The translations under genes were made by a program, and so were the position numbers. From contig NZ_CP160453.1 of the NCBI RefSeq assembly GCF_040744945.1, forward strand, positions 2,418,001-2,482,000: a stretch of DNA of 64,000 nucleotides, given 5' to 3'. The stretch is from Saccharothrix sp. HUAS TT1 (GTDB lineage: Bacteria; Actinomycetota; Actinomycetes; Mycobacteriales; Pseudonocardiaceae). The notes beneath the pieces are model-generated. The model searched no databases. It was not told the origin of the DNA and saw nothing but the letters and a program-made list of their open reading frames with translations. Below, piece after piece: positions 26,289-34,122 of the stretch; the stretch's first letter is position 1; each line of letters begins with the position of its first letter.

Positions 26289-27161
26289 TCAGGTGATGTC
26301 CTTGCGCTGGGTCGCGGCCCAGCCGCCGAGGAAGAACAGGGCCGTCCAGACCAGGAACACCAGGCCGCTCAACCACCAGTCGAACGCGCCGAGCGCGCCC
26401 GCGATGGTCCGCATCACCTCGACCAGGTCGTCCGGCACGACGCCCGCGTTCGACAGGAACAGCGACGACGCCACCGAGCCGGTCAGGCCGTTCACCGCGC
26501 CGTTGGGCAGGAAGCCGATGATCTCCGGCAGGCCCTGCGAGGCCAGCACCAGCTGGATGCCGTTCTCCACCAGCAGCATGTAGAGCAGCAGCACGACGGT
26601 GGTGCCGACGACGCTGGTCATCAGCGCTCCGACGCCGACGCCGAACATCGTCATCAGGATCGACGACAGGATGCCGACACCGGCCAGCGCCAGCCACCCG
26701 GTGGCGTCCGGCAGCGCGCCGGAGTCCGAGGTGATCACGGTGCCGATGCTCACCGCGGCCACGATCGCGAGGCCGTAGATCGCGCCCCAGGCGATGTAGA
26801 CGACCATCTTCGCGGTCATCGCGGCGACCCTGTTCGGCGCGGTGAGGAACGTGGTGGTGATCGTCTTGCGGTTGATCTCGTTCGCGACCGCCAGGCCGCC
26901 GAAGATCATCGGGAAGATCGTGGCCACGTTGATGCTGCGCGCCATGCCGAACAGCGCCACCTGCCACTGCGACGGGTCGACGCCGAGCAGTTCGGTCAGC
27001 TCCTCGGCCTCCGAGCTGTTGATCAGGTCCATCAGGCCCTTGCCGATGGCGCCGGTGCCGAGCGCCCAGCCCAGGGCGATCAGCACGGTCGGGATCATCA
27101 GGCCCCACCACAGGCCCGTGGTGGTCGTCTTGCGGAACTCCGACTTGATCAGGTTGCCCAT
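26289..27161 (-). CDS. ABC-2 type permease
   Basis: 290 residues with six predicted membrane segments and the ABC-2 start MGNLIKSEFRKTTTTGLWWG. The ATG overlaps the stop of the ATPase gene by one base. A large external loop (about residues 45-95, SSEAEELTELLGVDP) follows the first helix. With the ATPase it would form a two-gene exporter of unknown substrate. Confidence 0.9.
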   Translation of the reverse strand: MGNLIKSEFRKTTTTGLWWGLMIPTVLIALGWALGTGAIGKGLMDLINSSEAEELTELLGVDPSQWQVALFGMARSINVATIFPMIFGGLAVANEINRKTITTTFLTAPNRVAAMTAKMVVYIAWGAIYGLAIVAAVSIGTVITSDSGALPDATGWLALAGVGILSSILMTMFGVGVGALMTSVVGTTVVLLLYMLLVENGIQLVLASQGLPEIIGFLPNGAVNGLTGSVASSLFLSNAGVVPDDLVEVMRTIAGALGAFDWWLSGLVFLVWTALFFLGGWAATQRKDIT

Positions 27162-28294
27162 CACGCACCGCCCCCGAGGCCGCCCTGACCGTGCTGACCG
27201 TACGGGTTGTCCTGCGGCGGCGGCTGGTGTCCCGGCGGTGGTGGTTGGTAGCCCTGAGGGGGCTGTTGGTACTGCTGTTGGTAGCCCTGCTGGTACTGCT
27301 GCTGCTGATAGCCCTGCGGGGGCTGCTGGTACTGCTGCTGGTAACCGGGCGGTGGTTGCTGGTACTGCTGCTGGCCCAGGCCCGGCGCCGCGTACTGGCC
27401 GTTGGTGAGCTGGAAGAACAGCCGCTCCAGGTCGGCCTTCTCCTCCTGGATGCCGTAGATCGACACGCCCGCCTTCAGCGCGGTGTCCGCGACCTGCTTG
27501 GCCTCGACGCCGGTGACCGCGATGCGGCCGTCCGGCAGCTGCTCGACCGCGGCGATCCCGTCCTCGCGCAGCGCCGTGACCAGCGCGCCGACGTCGGACG
27601 GCTGCACGAGCACCCGGCCCTGCTGCTGGGCGCGCAGGTGGTCCAGCGGCCCGTAGTACATGGTCTGCCCGCGGCTGATGATGACCACCTGGTCCACCGT
27701 CTGCTCGACCTCGGCCAGCAGGTGGCTGGAGATCAGCACGGTCCGCCCGCTGCGCGCGTAGGACTGCAGGAACGTCCGCAGCCACGCGATGCCCTCCGGG
27801 TCCAGCCCGTTGGCCGGCTCGTCGAGCACCAGGATCTGCGGGTCGCCGATCAGCGCGGTGGCCAGGGCCAGCCGCTGCTTCATGCCCAGCGAGAAGCCGC
27901 CCGCCCGGCGGTCGCCCGCCGCGCCGAGGCCGACGAGCTGGAGCACCTGCTCCGCGCGCGAGTCGGGCATGCCGATCGCGGCGGCGTAGACCCGCAGGTG
28001 GTTGCGGGCCGTGCGCTTGGGGTGGAAGCCCTGCGCCTCCAGCACCGCGCCGACGACCCGGGCCGGGTTGCCGAGCTGGTCGAACGGCCTGCCGTTGATC
28101 AGCCCGATGCCCGCGGTCGGGGTCACCAGGCCGAGCAGCATGCGCAGCGTCGTGGTCTTGCCCGCCCCGTTGGGGCCGAGGAAGCCGGTCACCGAACCGG
28201 GTTCCACCGTGAAGCTCAGATTCTGCACCGCTGCGACCGGACCGAACTGCTTGGTCAAGTTCTGCACCACGATGCGGCCAGTGCCGTCGTGCAC
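27161..28294 (-). CDS. ABC exporter ATP-binding protein with a Gln/Pro/Tyr-rich repetitive tail
   Basis: 377 residues from the GTG at 28294, which has GGGAGG upstream. ATPase domain: Walker [10 protein letters not shown], variant signature FSLGMKQRLALA, Walker B ILVLDEPANGLD and the His of ISSHLLAEVE. After a DrrA/CcmA-like C-terminal domain (to about 300) comes a ~75-residue tail made of imperfect repeats of the type QQYQQPPQGY, ending in HGQGGLGGG. Such tails are typical of actinobacterial membrane-associated proteins but rare on ABC ATPases. Coupled to the permease gene by a one-base overlap. Confidence 0.92.
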   Translation of the reverse strand: MHDGTGRIVVQNLTKQFGPVAAVQNLSFTVEPGSVTGFLGPNGAGKTTTLRMLLGLVTPTAGIGLINGRPFDQLGNPARVVGAVLEAQGFHPKRTARNHLRVYAAAIGMPDSRAEQVLQLVGLGAAGDRRAGGFSLGMKQRLALATALIGDPQILVLDEPANGLDPEGIAWLRTFLQSYARSGRTVLISSHLLAEVEQTVDQVVIISRGQTMYYGPLDHLRAQQQGRVLVQPSDVGALVTALREDGIAAVEQLPDGRIAVTGVEAKQVADTALKAGVSIYGIQEEKADLERLFFQLTNGQYAAPGLGQQQYQQPPPGYQQQYQQPPQGYQQQQYQQGYQQQYQQPPQGYQPPPPGHQPPPQDNPYGQHGQGGLGGGA

Positions 28295-28342
28295 GCGTCC
28301 CTCCCGAGTACTCCTACCGGGCGTCATCCTGCCCTAGGAGGT

Positions 28343-28717
28343 TCACTCGGGTAGTGCGTGTCGCGGTTTCGACGCCACTCTCGGTATCTCGGTGGTCGTC
28401 TCGGTGTCGGCCGCGCGGCGCAGCGGTCGCAGCGGGCGGCGGCGCTCGCGGTGCGGCACGCCCTCGCCGATGAGGTGCTGGTGGGCCATCGTCCACACCT
28501 GGCACGGCCACTTCTTGTGCCGCAGGATGCCCGGGCAGGCGCCGCAGCGGCCGTCCGGGTCCGGTTGGTGCAGGGTCAGCAGCAGCCGCCAACCGTCGGC
28601 CAGGCGGTGGATCTCGGACCGCGCGAGCGGCACGAGGGCGTCCGCCTCACCGCGCTCCGCGGCCTCGTCCAGCAGCGCCAGCCGGCGCAGCACGGCGGCC
28701 CGCAGTGCCTCGTCCAC
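28343..28717 (-). CDS. Hypothetical protein with a short cysteine cluster
   Basis: 124 residues. An alpha-helical N-terminal half ([20 protein letters not shown]) is followed by [21 protein letters not shown], a C-x2-C-x9-C pattern that could bind a metal, and by a basic Arg-rich tail. No recognised domain. It ends near the start of the ABC operon and follows the small gene at 28724 by 6 bases, so the two are probably co-transcribed. Confidence 0.7.
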   Translation of the reverse strand: MDEALRAAVLRRLALLDEAAERGEADALVPLARSEIHRLADGWRLLLTLHQPDPDGRCGACPGILRHKKWPCQVWTMAHQHLIGEGVPHRERRRPLRPLRRAADTETTTEIPRVASKPRHALPE

Positions 28718-28723
28718 GCCGGC

Positions 28724-28906
28724 TCACATCCTGTCGGCGACTTGGTCGAGCAGGCGGTGCAGCCGACGGGTCTGCGTGACGGACATCACAGCGGACTCGC
28801 CGGGCGGTGCGACCAGGAGAACTCGGTCGTCCTCGACGAGCACGGTCATCGACCGGTCTCGTCCGAACGGGTCGTGGCAGTCGATCCAACCCTCGGGTTC
28901 AGCCAT
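28724..28906 (-). CDS. Hypothetical small protein
   Basis: 60 residues from the ATG at 28906 (an ATG at 28945 would add 13 residues of less natural composition). It has a beta-hairpin-like MTVLVEDDRVLLVAPPGE and a C-terminal helix TRRLHRLLDQVADR. No family recognised. Probably in one operon with the cysteine-containing gene downstream. Confidence 0.6.
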   Translation of the reverse strand: MAEPEGWIDCHDPFGRDRSMTVLVEDDRVLLVAPPGESAVMSVTQTRRLHRLLDQVADRM

Positions 28907-28947
28907 CTGCGCTCCGATCGGGGAGTGGCGCGGCGAGCGCGCCACGC

Positions 28948-28987
28948 GGGCGGACGACCCCGCTGCGTAGCTGCGGGGTTCCCGCCC
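28948..28987. other. Inverted repeat upstream of the small hypothetical gene
   Basis: GGGCGG and ACCCCGC pair with GCGGGGT and CCGCCC around a 9-base loop. It lies between the small gene and the candidate RNA, and could be a terminator of a transcript coming from either side or a regulatory hairpin in the 5' leader of the small gene. Confidence 0.5.
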
Positions 28988-29135
28988 TGTGCATCGGCCG
29001 TGAGGGCGTCGTGACTTACCCGTTACGCCCCGAATTCACTCGTTTGCTTGAGGTCGCGCACGGTCCGTTGGCCACCGGGGGGCGAAATGCGCCCCGGTTC
29101 GGTGGGCCCGCTGGGCACGGACCCCCGATCCCGGC

Positions 29136-29240
29136 TAGGATTGGTGACGCGGCCCGCTCCCAGTGACCCCCAGGCTGGTTGAGCGGGCCGTCTCAACGCC
29201 GAAGGGCCCCGCTCACACCTGGTGAGCGGGGCCCTTCGCG
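29136..29240 (+). ncRNA. Candidate small RNA with two hairpins, in a gene-free gap
   Basis: A -10-like TAGGAT (29136-29141) is followed by hairpin 1, a perfect 10-bp stem (29150-29159 with 29181-29190) whose 21-base loop is rich in C runs (CCCAGTGACCCCCAGG), and by hairpin 2, the strong terminator at 29201-29237. No protein frame reads this way. The layout of a C-rich loop hairpin plus terminator recalls the actinobacterial 6C RNA, but I cannot confirm membership and the C runs are only five long. No good -35 box was seen. Confidence 0.45.
29201..29237. terminator. Strong bidirectional terminator
   Basis: A perfect 16-bp stem (GAAGGGCCCCGCTCAC with its complement at 29222-29237) and a 5-base loop. 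It lies 14 bases past the stop of the alanine dehydrogenase gene on the other strand, and would also end the candidate small RNA. Confidence 0.85.
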
Positions 29241-29250
29241 GTTCCGGCGC

Positions 29251-30357
29251 TCAGAGCTCCAGGGGCGTGTGGGCCAGCCCGTGCGCCTGCGCGACCGGCA
29301 GGTTGGTCAGCAGGCCGTCGTGCGCGTTCAGGCCGAGCGCCAGCGCCGGGTCCGACCGCAGCGCCGCCTCCCAGCCCCGGTCGGCCAGCGCCACGGCGTG
29401 CGGCAGCGTCACGTTGGTCAGCGCGTAGGTCGACGTGCGCGGCACCGCGCCGGGCATGTTGGCGACGCAGTAGAAGACCGCGTCGTGCACCTGGTACGTC
29501 GGGTCGGCGTGCGTGGTCGGCCGCGAGTCGGCGAAGCAGCCCCCCTGGTCGATCGCGATGTCCACCAGCACCGCGCCGGGCTTCATGTCGGCCACCAGCT
29601 CGTTGCTCACCAGCTTCGGCGCCTTCGCGCCGGGCACCAGCACCGCGCCGATGACCAGGTCGGCCTCGCGGACGGCCTGCTCGACCGAGTAGCGGTTGGA
29701 CGTCACCGTGCGCAGGCGGCCCTGGTAGAGGGCGTCGATGTGGCGCAGCCGGTCCACGTTGGTGTCCAGGATCTGCACGTCCGCGCCCATGCCGACGGCG
29801 ATCGCCGCCGCGTTCAGGCCCGCCACGCCGCCGCCGATGACGACCACCCGCGCCGGGTGCACGCCGGGCACGCCGCCGGGCAGCACGCCGCGCCCGCCGG
29901 AGGGCTTCATCAGCGCGAACGCGCCCACCTGCGGCGCCAGCCGGCCCGCGACCTCGGACATCGGGGCCAGCAGCGGCAGCGCGCCGTTCGACGTCTGCAC
30001 GGTCTCGTAGGCGATGGCGGTGGTCCCGGAGTCCAGCAGCGCCCGCGTCAGCGGCTGGTCGGCCGCCAGGTGCAGGTAGGTGAACAGGACCTGCCCCTTG
30101 CGCAGCCGCGGGTACTCCTCGGCGATCGGCTCCTTGACCTTGAGCACCAGGTCGCCCTCGGCCCACACGTCGTCCGCGGTGGCCAGGACCTTCGCGCCGG
30201 CGGCCAGGTACTCCTCGTCGGTGATCGCCGAACCGAGGCCCGCGCCGGTCTCGACGACCACGTCGTGACCGCGCTGCGCCAGCTCGTGGGCGCCCGCCGG
30301 TGTCAGCGCGACGCGGTACTCGTGGTTCTTGATCTCGCGGGGGACGGCGATCCGCAC
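29251..30357 (-). CDS. ald: Alanine dehydrogenase
   Basis: Catalyses reversible NAD+-dependent deamination of L-alanine to pyruvate. 368 residues, normal length. [20 protein letters not shown] is the signature N-terminus, the substrate-binding Lys is in LVLKVKEP and the His in FTYLHLA. The NAD site is [18 protein letters not shown], and the conserved late element is [15 protein letters not shown]. The start is a GTG. It is divergent from the glycine riboswitch and gcvH, in a cluster of small amino acid metabolism genes. Confidence 0.96.
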   Translation of the reverse strand: MRIAVPREIKNHEYRVALTPAGAHELAQRGHDVVVETGAGLGSAITDEEYLAAGAKVLATADDVWAEGDLVLKVKEPIAEEYPRLRKGQVLFTYLHLAADQPLTRALLDSGTTAIAYETVQTSNGALPLLAPMSEVAGRLAPQVGAFALMKPSGGRGVLPGGVPGVHPARVVVIGGGVAGLNAAAIAVGMGADVQILDTNVDRLRHIDALYQGRLRTVTSNRYSVEQAVREADLVIGAVLVPGAKAPKLVSNELVADMKPGAVLVDIAIDQGGCFADSRPTTHADPTYQVHDAVFYCVANMPGAVPRTSTYALTNVTLPHAVALADRGWEAALRSDPALALGLNAHDGLLTNLPVAQAHGLAHTPLEL

Positions 30358-30550
30358 GGTGGGCTCCTTCGGCCGGTGTTACACCCAAGGTCCGGTAACG
30401 CGATTTCGGTGTCATCGTGCGGCGGGCACCAACGGGCCGGGGTCGGGTTGTGCCGATCGCACAAGCCGGTGGTCGCGTTGACACCCGTTGGTGTGGCACC
30501 TAGCGTGCGTCCAACCAACTGAACATCGGCCGCGGCGCGACGACAGCGCC

Positions 30551-30740
30551 GGAACCCGCGCGGGAGAGACCTCGGTGAACGTGCCGGGGCGCCGAAGGAG
30601 CAAGCACCCCCGCACACTCTCAGGCAGCGAGAACCGCTCGGGTGAGGCGACTCTGGAAAGCGCGCTCGACGCGCACCCACGGTGCAAGCCGCGACGCCGC
30701 GGTGAAGCTCTCAGGTCCCAGGACAGAGCAGGGGATCCGG
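30551..30740 (+). ncRNA. Tandem glycine riboswitch
   Basis: Both aptamers show the conserved core. Aptamer 1 has GGGAGAGACC, then GCCGAAGGAGCAAGC and CTCTCAGGCA. Aptamer 2, from about 30638, has GGGTGAGGCGACTCTGGA, then GGTGAAGCTCTCAGG and the closing AGGACAGAGC. The element ends about 25 bases before the gcvH GTG. In the known class glycine binding turns on glycine cleavage genes. Confidence 0.93.
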
Positions 30741-30763
30741 ACCTTGCCTTGAGGAGAGCTGTC

Positions 30764-31144
30764 GTGACATTTCCGGACAACCTGCTGTACACGCCCGAGC
30801 ACGAGTGGGTGGACTGGGCGCCGGGTACCCAGGACCCCGTGGCGGTCGGCATCACCTCCTACGCGGCCGGGTCGCTCGGCGACATCGTGTTCGTCGAGCT
30901 GCCCCAGGTCGGCGCCGTCGTCAAGTCCGGCGACGTGTGCGGCGAGCTGGAGTCGACCAAGTCGGTCAGCGACCTGTACGCGCCGGTCAGCGGCGAGGTG
31001 GTGGCGGTCAACGACGAGGCCGTGAACGACCCGTCATTGATCAACAACGACCCGTACGGCCGGGGTTGGCTGTTCAAGGTGGCGGTGACCGACGCCACCG
31101 GGCTGCTGACCGCGGCGAAGTACGCGGAACTGACCGGGGACTGA
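30764..31144 (+). CDS. gcvH: Glycine cleavage system H protein
   Basis: 126 residues, the lipoyl-carrying shuttle of the glycine cleavage complex. The lipoylated lysine is Lys66 in [10 protein letters not shown], flanked by the usual GDVCGE and [10 protein letters not shown]. The GTG at 30764 follows GAGGAGAG and lies just downstream of the tandem glycine riboswitch. The next gene starts after 4 bases. gcvT and gcvP are not in this window, so they must be elsewhere. Confidence 0.96.
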   Translation: MTFPDNLLYTPEHEWVDWAPGTQDPVAVGITSYAAGSLGDIVFVELPQVGAVVKSGDVCGELESTKSVSDLYAPVSGEVVAVNDEAVNDPSLINNDPYGRGWLFKVAVTDATGLLTAAKYAELTGD

Positions 31145-31148
31145 CGCC

Positions 31149-32513
31149 GTGGCCATCAGCGTGTTCGACCTGTTCTCGGTGGGCATCGGGCCGTCCAGCT
31201 CGCACACCGTCGGCCCGATGCGGGCGGCGGTGATGTTCGTCGACCGGCTGCGGCCGGTGCTGGGGACCGTCGACCGGGTGCACGTGGAGCTGTTCGGGTC
31301 GTTGGGCGCGACCGGGCACGGGCACGGGAGTCCGAAGGCGGTGCTGCTCGGGCTGGAGGGCCACCGGCCGGAGGAGGTCGACCCGGCCGAGGCCGACCGG
31401 CGGGTGGCCGAGATCCGGGCCACCGGGCGGCTGCGGCTCGGCGGTGAGCGGGAGATCGCGTTCACCGAGGACCCCGACCTGGTGATGCACCGGCGCAAGT
31501 CGTTGCCGCTGCACCCCAACGGCATGAGCTTCACCGCCCACTCGGGTGACACCGAGGTCGACTCGGCGGTGTACTACTCGGTCGGCGGCGGGTTCGTGGT
31601 GGACGAGACGGCCACCGGGGCCGACCGGATCAAAGCCGACGAGACCCCGCTCGCCCACCCGTTCCGCACCGGGGACGAGCTGCTGGCGCGGTGCCGGGAG
31701 ACCGGGCTGTCGATCAGCGAGGTGATGCTGGCCAACGAGCTGTCGTGGCGGGACGAGGCGTCGGTGCGCTCCGGCCTGCTGCACATCTGGGCGGTCATGC
31801 AGGAGTGCGTCGAGCGCGGCTGCACGATCGACGGCGTGCTGCCGGGCGGGCTGAAGGTCCGGCGGCGGGCGGCGGAGATGCGGCAGCGGATGACCGCCGA
31901 GCACTACGCCACCGACCCGCTGCGGGTGATGGACTGGGTGACGTTGTTCGCGCTGGCGGTGAACGAGGAGAACGCGGCCGGCGGCCGGGTGGTGACCGCG
32001 CCGACCAACGGCGCGGCCGGCATCGTGCCCGCGGTGCTGCACTACTACACGCGGTTCGTGCCCGGCGCGTCCGACGACGGGGTGGTGCGGTTCCTGCTGA
32101 CGGCGGGCGCGGTCGGCGTGCTGTTCAAGGAGAACGCGTCCATCTCCGGCGCCGAGGTCGGGTGCCAGGGCGAGGTCGGCTCGGCGTGCTCGATGGCGGC
32201 CGGCGGGCTGGCCGAAGTGCTCGGCGGCACGCCGGAGCAGGTCGAGAACGCGGCCGAGATCGCCATGGAGCACAACCTCGGGCTGACGTGCGACCCGATC
32301 GGCGGACTGGTGCAGATCCCGTGCATCGAGCGCAACGCGCTGGCGTCGATCAAGGCGATCACGGCGGCGCGGATGGCGTTGCGCGGCGACGGCTCGCACT
32401 TCGTGTCGCTGGACAAGGTCATCAAGACCATGCGCGAGACCGGCAAGGACATGAAGGTCAAGTACAAGGAGACGGCACGCGGCGGCCTGGCCGTGAACGT
32501 CATCGAGTGCTGA
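31149..32513 (+). CDS. sdaA: L-serine ammonia-lyase (serine deaminase)
   Basis: Converts L-serine to pyruvate and ammonia with a [4Fe-4S] cluster. 454 residues, a single-chain type with the N-terminal beta domain ([20 protein letters not shown]) and the C-terminal catalytic domain. Cluster cysteines are visible in [16 protein letters not shown] and GLTCDPIGG. It starts at a GTG 4 bases after gcvH, so it shares the glycine riboswitch. Together they link glycine excess to pyruvate: glycine to serine to pyruvate. Confidence 0.95.
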   Translation: MAISVFDLFSVGIGPSSSHTVGPMRAAVMFVDRLRPVLGTVDRVHVELFGSLGATGHGHGSPKAVLLGLEGHRPEEVDPAEADRRVAEIRATGRLRLGGEREIAFTEDPDLVMHRRKSLPLHPNGMSFTAHSGDTEVDSAVYYSVGGGFVVDETATGADRIKADETPLAHPFRTGDELLARCRETGLSISEVMLANELSWRDEASVRSGLLHIWAVMQECVERGCTIDGVLPGGLKVRRRAAEMRQRMTAEHYATDPLRVMDWVTLFALAVNEENAAGGRVVTAPTNGAAGIVPAVLHYYTRFVPGASDDGVVRFLLTAGAVGVLFKENASISGAEVGCQGEVGSACSMAAGGLAEVLGGTPEQVENAAEIAMEHNLGLTCDPIGGLVQIPCIERNALASIKAITAARMALRGDGSHFVSLDKVIKTMRETGKDMKVKYKETARGGLAVNVIEC

Positions 32514-32517
32514 GCGT

Positions 32518-32545
32518 GGCCGGGGGTCGGTGACGGCCCCCGGCC
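32518..32545. terminator. Bidirectional terminator between sdaA and the peroxidase gene
   Basis: A perfect 9-bp GC stem, GGCCGGGGG with CCCCCGGCC, and a 10-base loop, between two convergent stop codons. Confidence 0.7.
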
Positions 32546-32551
32546 CGCGGG

Positions 32552-33037
32552 TCACGGCAGGACGGACTCGATCGCCTTGACGACCGCCTCGTCCTCCGGC
32601 TGGGTGGTCGGCCGGAAGCGGGCGACGACGTCGCCGGTGGGGGAGAGCAGGAACTTCTCGAAGTTCCACTGCACGTCGCCCGCCGCGCCGTCGTTGTCGG
32701 CGAACGCGGTCAGCTCCGCGTACACCGGGTGCCGGGACGGGCCGTTGACCTCGATCTTCTCGAACAGCGGGAACGTGACGCCGTAGGTGGTCGAGCAGAA
32801 CTCGGCGATCTCCTCCGCCGTGCCCGGCTCCTGGCCGGCGAACTGGTTGCACGGGAACCCGACCACCGAGAACCCCTGCTCGGCGTACCGCTCCTGCAAC
32901 CGCTCCAAGCCCTGGTACTGCGGCGTCAGCCCGCACTTGGAAGCGACGTTCACCACCAGCAACGCCTTGCCCGCCAACGCGCCCAGGCTCGACGGCTCGC
33001 CGTCCAGGGTGTGCAGCGGGATGTCGTGGATGCTCAT
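32552..33037 (-). CDS. Glutathione peroxidase-like thiol peroxidase
   Basis: 161 residues of the GPx family with a cysteine (Cys35, in VASKCGLTPQY) in place of selenocysteine. The partner residues are in GFPCNQFAGQEPG (Gln) and VQWNFEKFL (Trp, Asn). As actinomycetes lack glutathione, it most likely uses thioredoxin or mycothiol to reduce peroxides. The ATG at 33037 overlaps the regulator gene stop by 4 bases, so it belongs to the membrane protein-regulator operon reading leftward. Confidence 0.92.
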   Translation of the reverse strand: MSIHDIPLHTLDGEPSSLGALAGKALLVVNVASKCGLTPQYQGLERLQERYAEQGFSVVGFPCNQFAGQEPGTAEEIAEFCSTTYGVTFPLFEKIEVNGPSRHPVYAELTAFADNDGAAGDVQWNFEKFLLSPTGDVVARFRPTTQPEDEAVVKAIESVLP

Positions 33038-33348
33038 GCCCGCGAGGCTACGTGCCGCTCGACCAGCGCCCGCAGCGCCACCATCTCGGCGGCCAGGGCG
33101 GCCCGGCCCGCCGCCGTCACGCCGACCCACGTCCGGGGCCGCCTGCCGTCGTAGCCCTTCTCCACGGCCACCAGCCCGGCCCGCTCCAGCACCGCGATGT
33201 GCCGCGACAGGTTGCCCGCCGTCAGCTCCAGGGTGGACCGCAGGTAGCCGAACTCGACCCGCTTCGCCTCCGCCGCGACGGTCAGGATGCCCAGCCGGTG
33301 CTTCTGGTGCACCACGTCGTCCAGCGACGCGGTCGGGTGCTCAGCCAC
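33034..33348 (-). CDS. Winged-helix transcriptional regulator (HTH_34 / ArsR-like)
   Basis: 104 residues. HQKHRLGILTVAAEAKRVEFGYLR is the first helix pair, and TAGNLSRHIAVLERAGLV the recognition helix, followed by the wing VEKGYDGRRPRTWVGVT. This group of short regulators normally sits in operons with a membrane protein and binds a TTTGC-type palindrome in its own promoter. Such a palindrome lies at 34095-34111. It overlaps both neighbours, the membrane protein gene by 8 bases and the peroxidase gene by 4. Confidence 0.88.
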   Translation of the reverse strand: MAEHPTASLDDVVHQKHRLGILTVAAEAKRVEFGYLRSTLELTAGNLSRHIAVLERAGLVAVEKGYDGRRPRTWVGVTAAGRAALAAEMVALRALVERHVASRA

Positions 33349-34087
33349 GCCGCAGGCCCACCAGGCCGCCGACGACGAGGGCCAGGCCGGGCAGCACGAC
33401 CACGGCGGCCGTCGACCACGTGGTCGGGTGCGCGACGGTCAGCGGCGTGATCGTGGCGGACGCGCAGAGCACGACCAGGTAGGCCGCGGTGGTCGTGGTG
33501 AACCGGGTGCTGCGCTCCAACGCCGCCAGCACCACCAGGCCGAGGCCGATCGCGATGAACTGCCCGATCGCCGGCTGGTCCTGCTGCAGCACGGCCGTGC
33601 CGAGCACCGCCGCGGCCGCCGTCGGCAGGCGGGGCGCCTTCCAGTGCCACAGCACGGTGGCCGCGGCGAGCACGATCAGCCCGACGCCCGTGCCCGACTG
33701 GAAGCGGAACGGCAGGTGGGCCAGCGCCAAACCGACCACGGGCCCGCTCAGGCCGATCGCCAACGCCCCGAGGTAACCCCTGGTGGACGTCTCGATGCCG
33801 ACCCGCGCGCCGCGCCTGCGGTACCACCACACGGTCGCCAGGCCACCGGTCACCAGCACCACCAGCCAGTACAGGCCGAGCAGCACCGGGTGCCGCACGT
33901 CGGGCAGCGCGCCGAGCACCGTCAGCGGCGACCACGCGCCCGGCTCGGGCGACCCGGCGGCGGGCTCGTGCAGCGGCACCGCCAGGAACGACGCGATCCC
34001 GAAGAACAGCAGCGGGAACGGGTAGGCGTGCCGGTCCTCCCGCGCCCGCCGGCGCAGCGCCTCCAGGTCGCGCAGCAGGTCTGCCAC
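33341..34087 (-). CDS. Polytopic membrane protein of unknown function
   Basis: 248 residues from the GTG at 34087. An N-terminal amphipathic stretch (VADLLRDLEALRRRAREDRH) precedes about seven hydrophobic helices. A possible earlier ATG at 34126 would overlap the operator palindrome and is less likely. No catalytic motif is visible. It is first in an operon with the short regulator and the peroxidase gene. In similar operons of other actinomycetes this membrane protein is uncharacterised. Confidence 0.75.
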   Translation of the reverse strand: MADLLRDLEALRRRAREDRHAYPFPLLFFGIASFLAVPLHEPAAGSPEPGAWSPLTVLGALPDVRHPVLLGLYWLVVLVTGGLATVWWYRRRGARVGIETSTRGYLGALAIGLSGPVVGLALAHLPFRFQSGTGVGLIVLAAATVLWHWKAPRLPTAAAAVLGTAVLQQDQPAIGQFIAIGLGLVVLAALERSTRFTTTTAAYLVVLCASATITPLTVAHPTTWSTAAVVVLPGLALVVGGLVGLRRG

Positions 34088-34094
34088 CCAATCA

Positions 34095-34122
34095 GGTTTG
34101 CACCGCAAACCGGATGGGTCAA
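34095..34122 (-). promoter_or_regulatory. Operator palindrome and -35 box of the regulator operon
   Basis: GGTTTGC-N3-GCAAACC is a perfect palindrome (34095-34111), 7 bases before the GTG of the membrane protein gene. TTGACC (34122-34117 on this strand) would be the -35 box, so the palindrome lies in the spacer/-10 zone. This fits autorepression by the winged-helix regulator two genes downstream. Confidence 0.7.

Noticed and set aside
28957..28990. tRNA-like GGTTC stretch near 28977
   Set aside because: No acceptor stem, D arm or anticodon arm could be matched around it; it is part of a simple inverted repeat.
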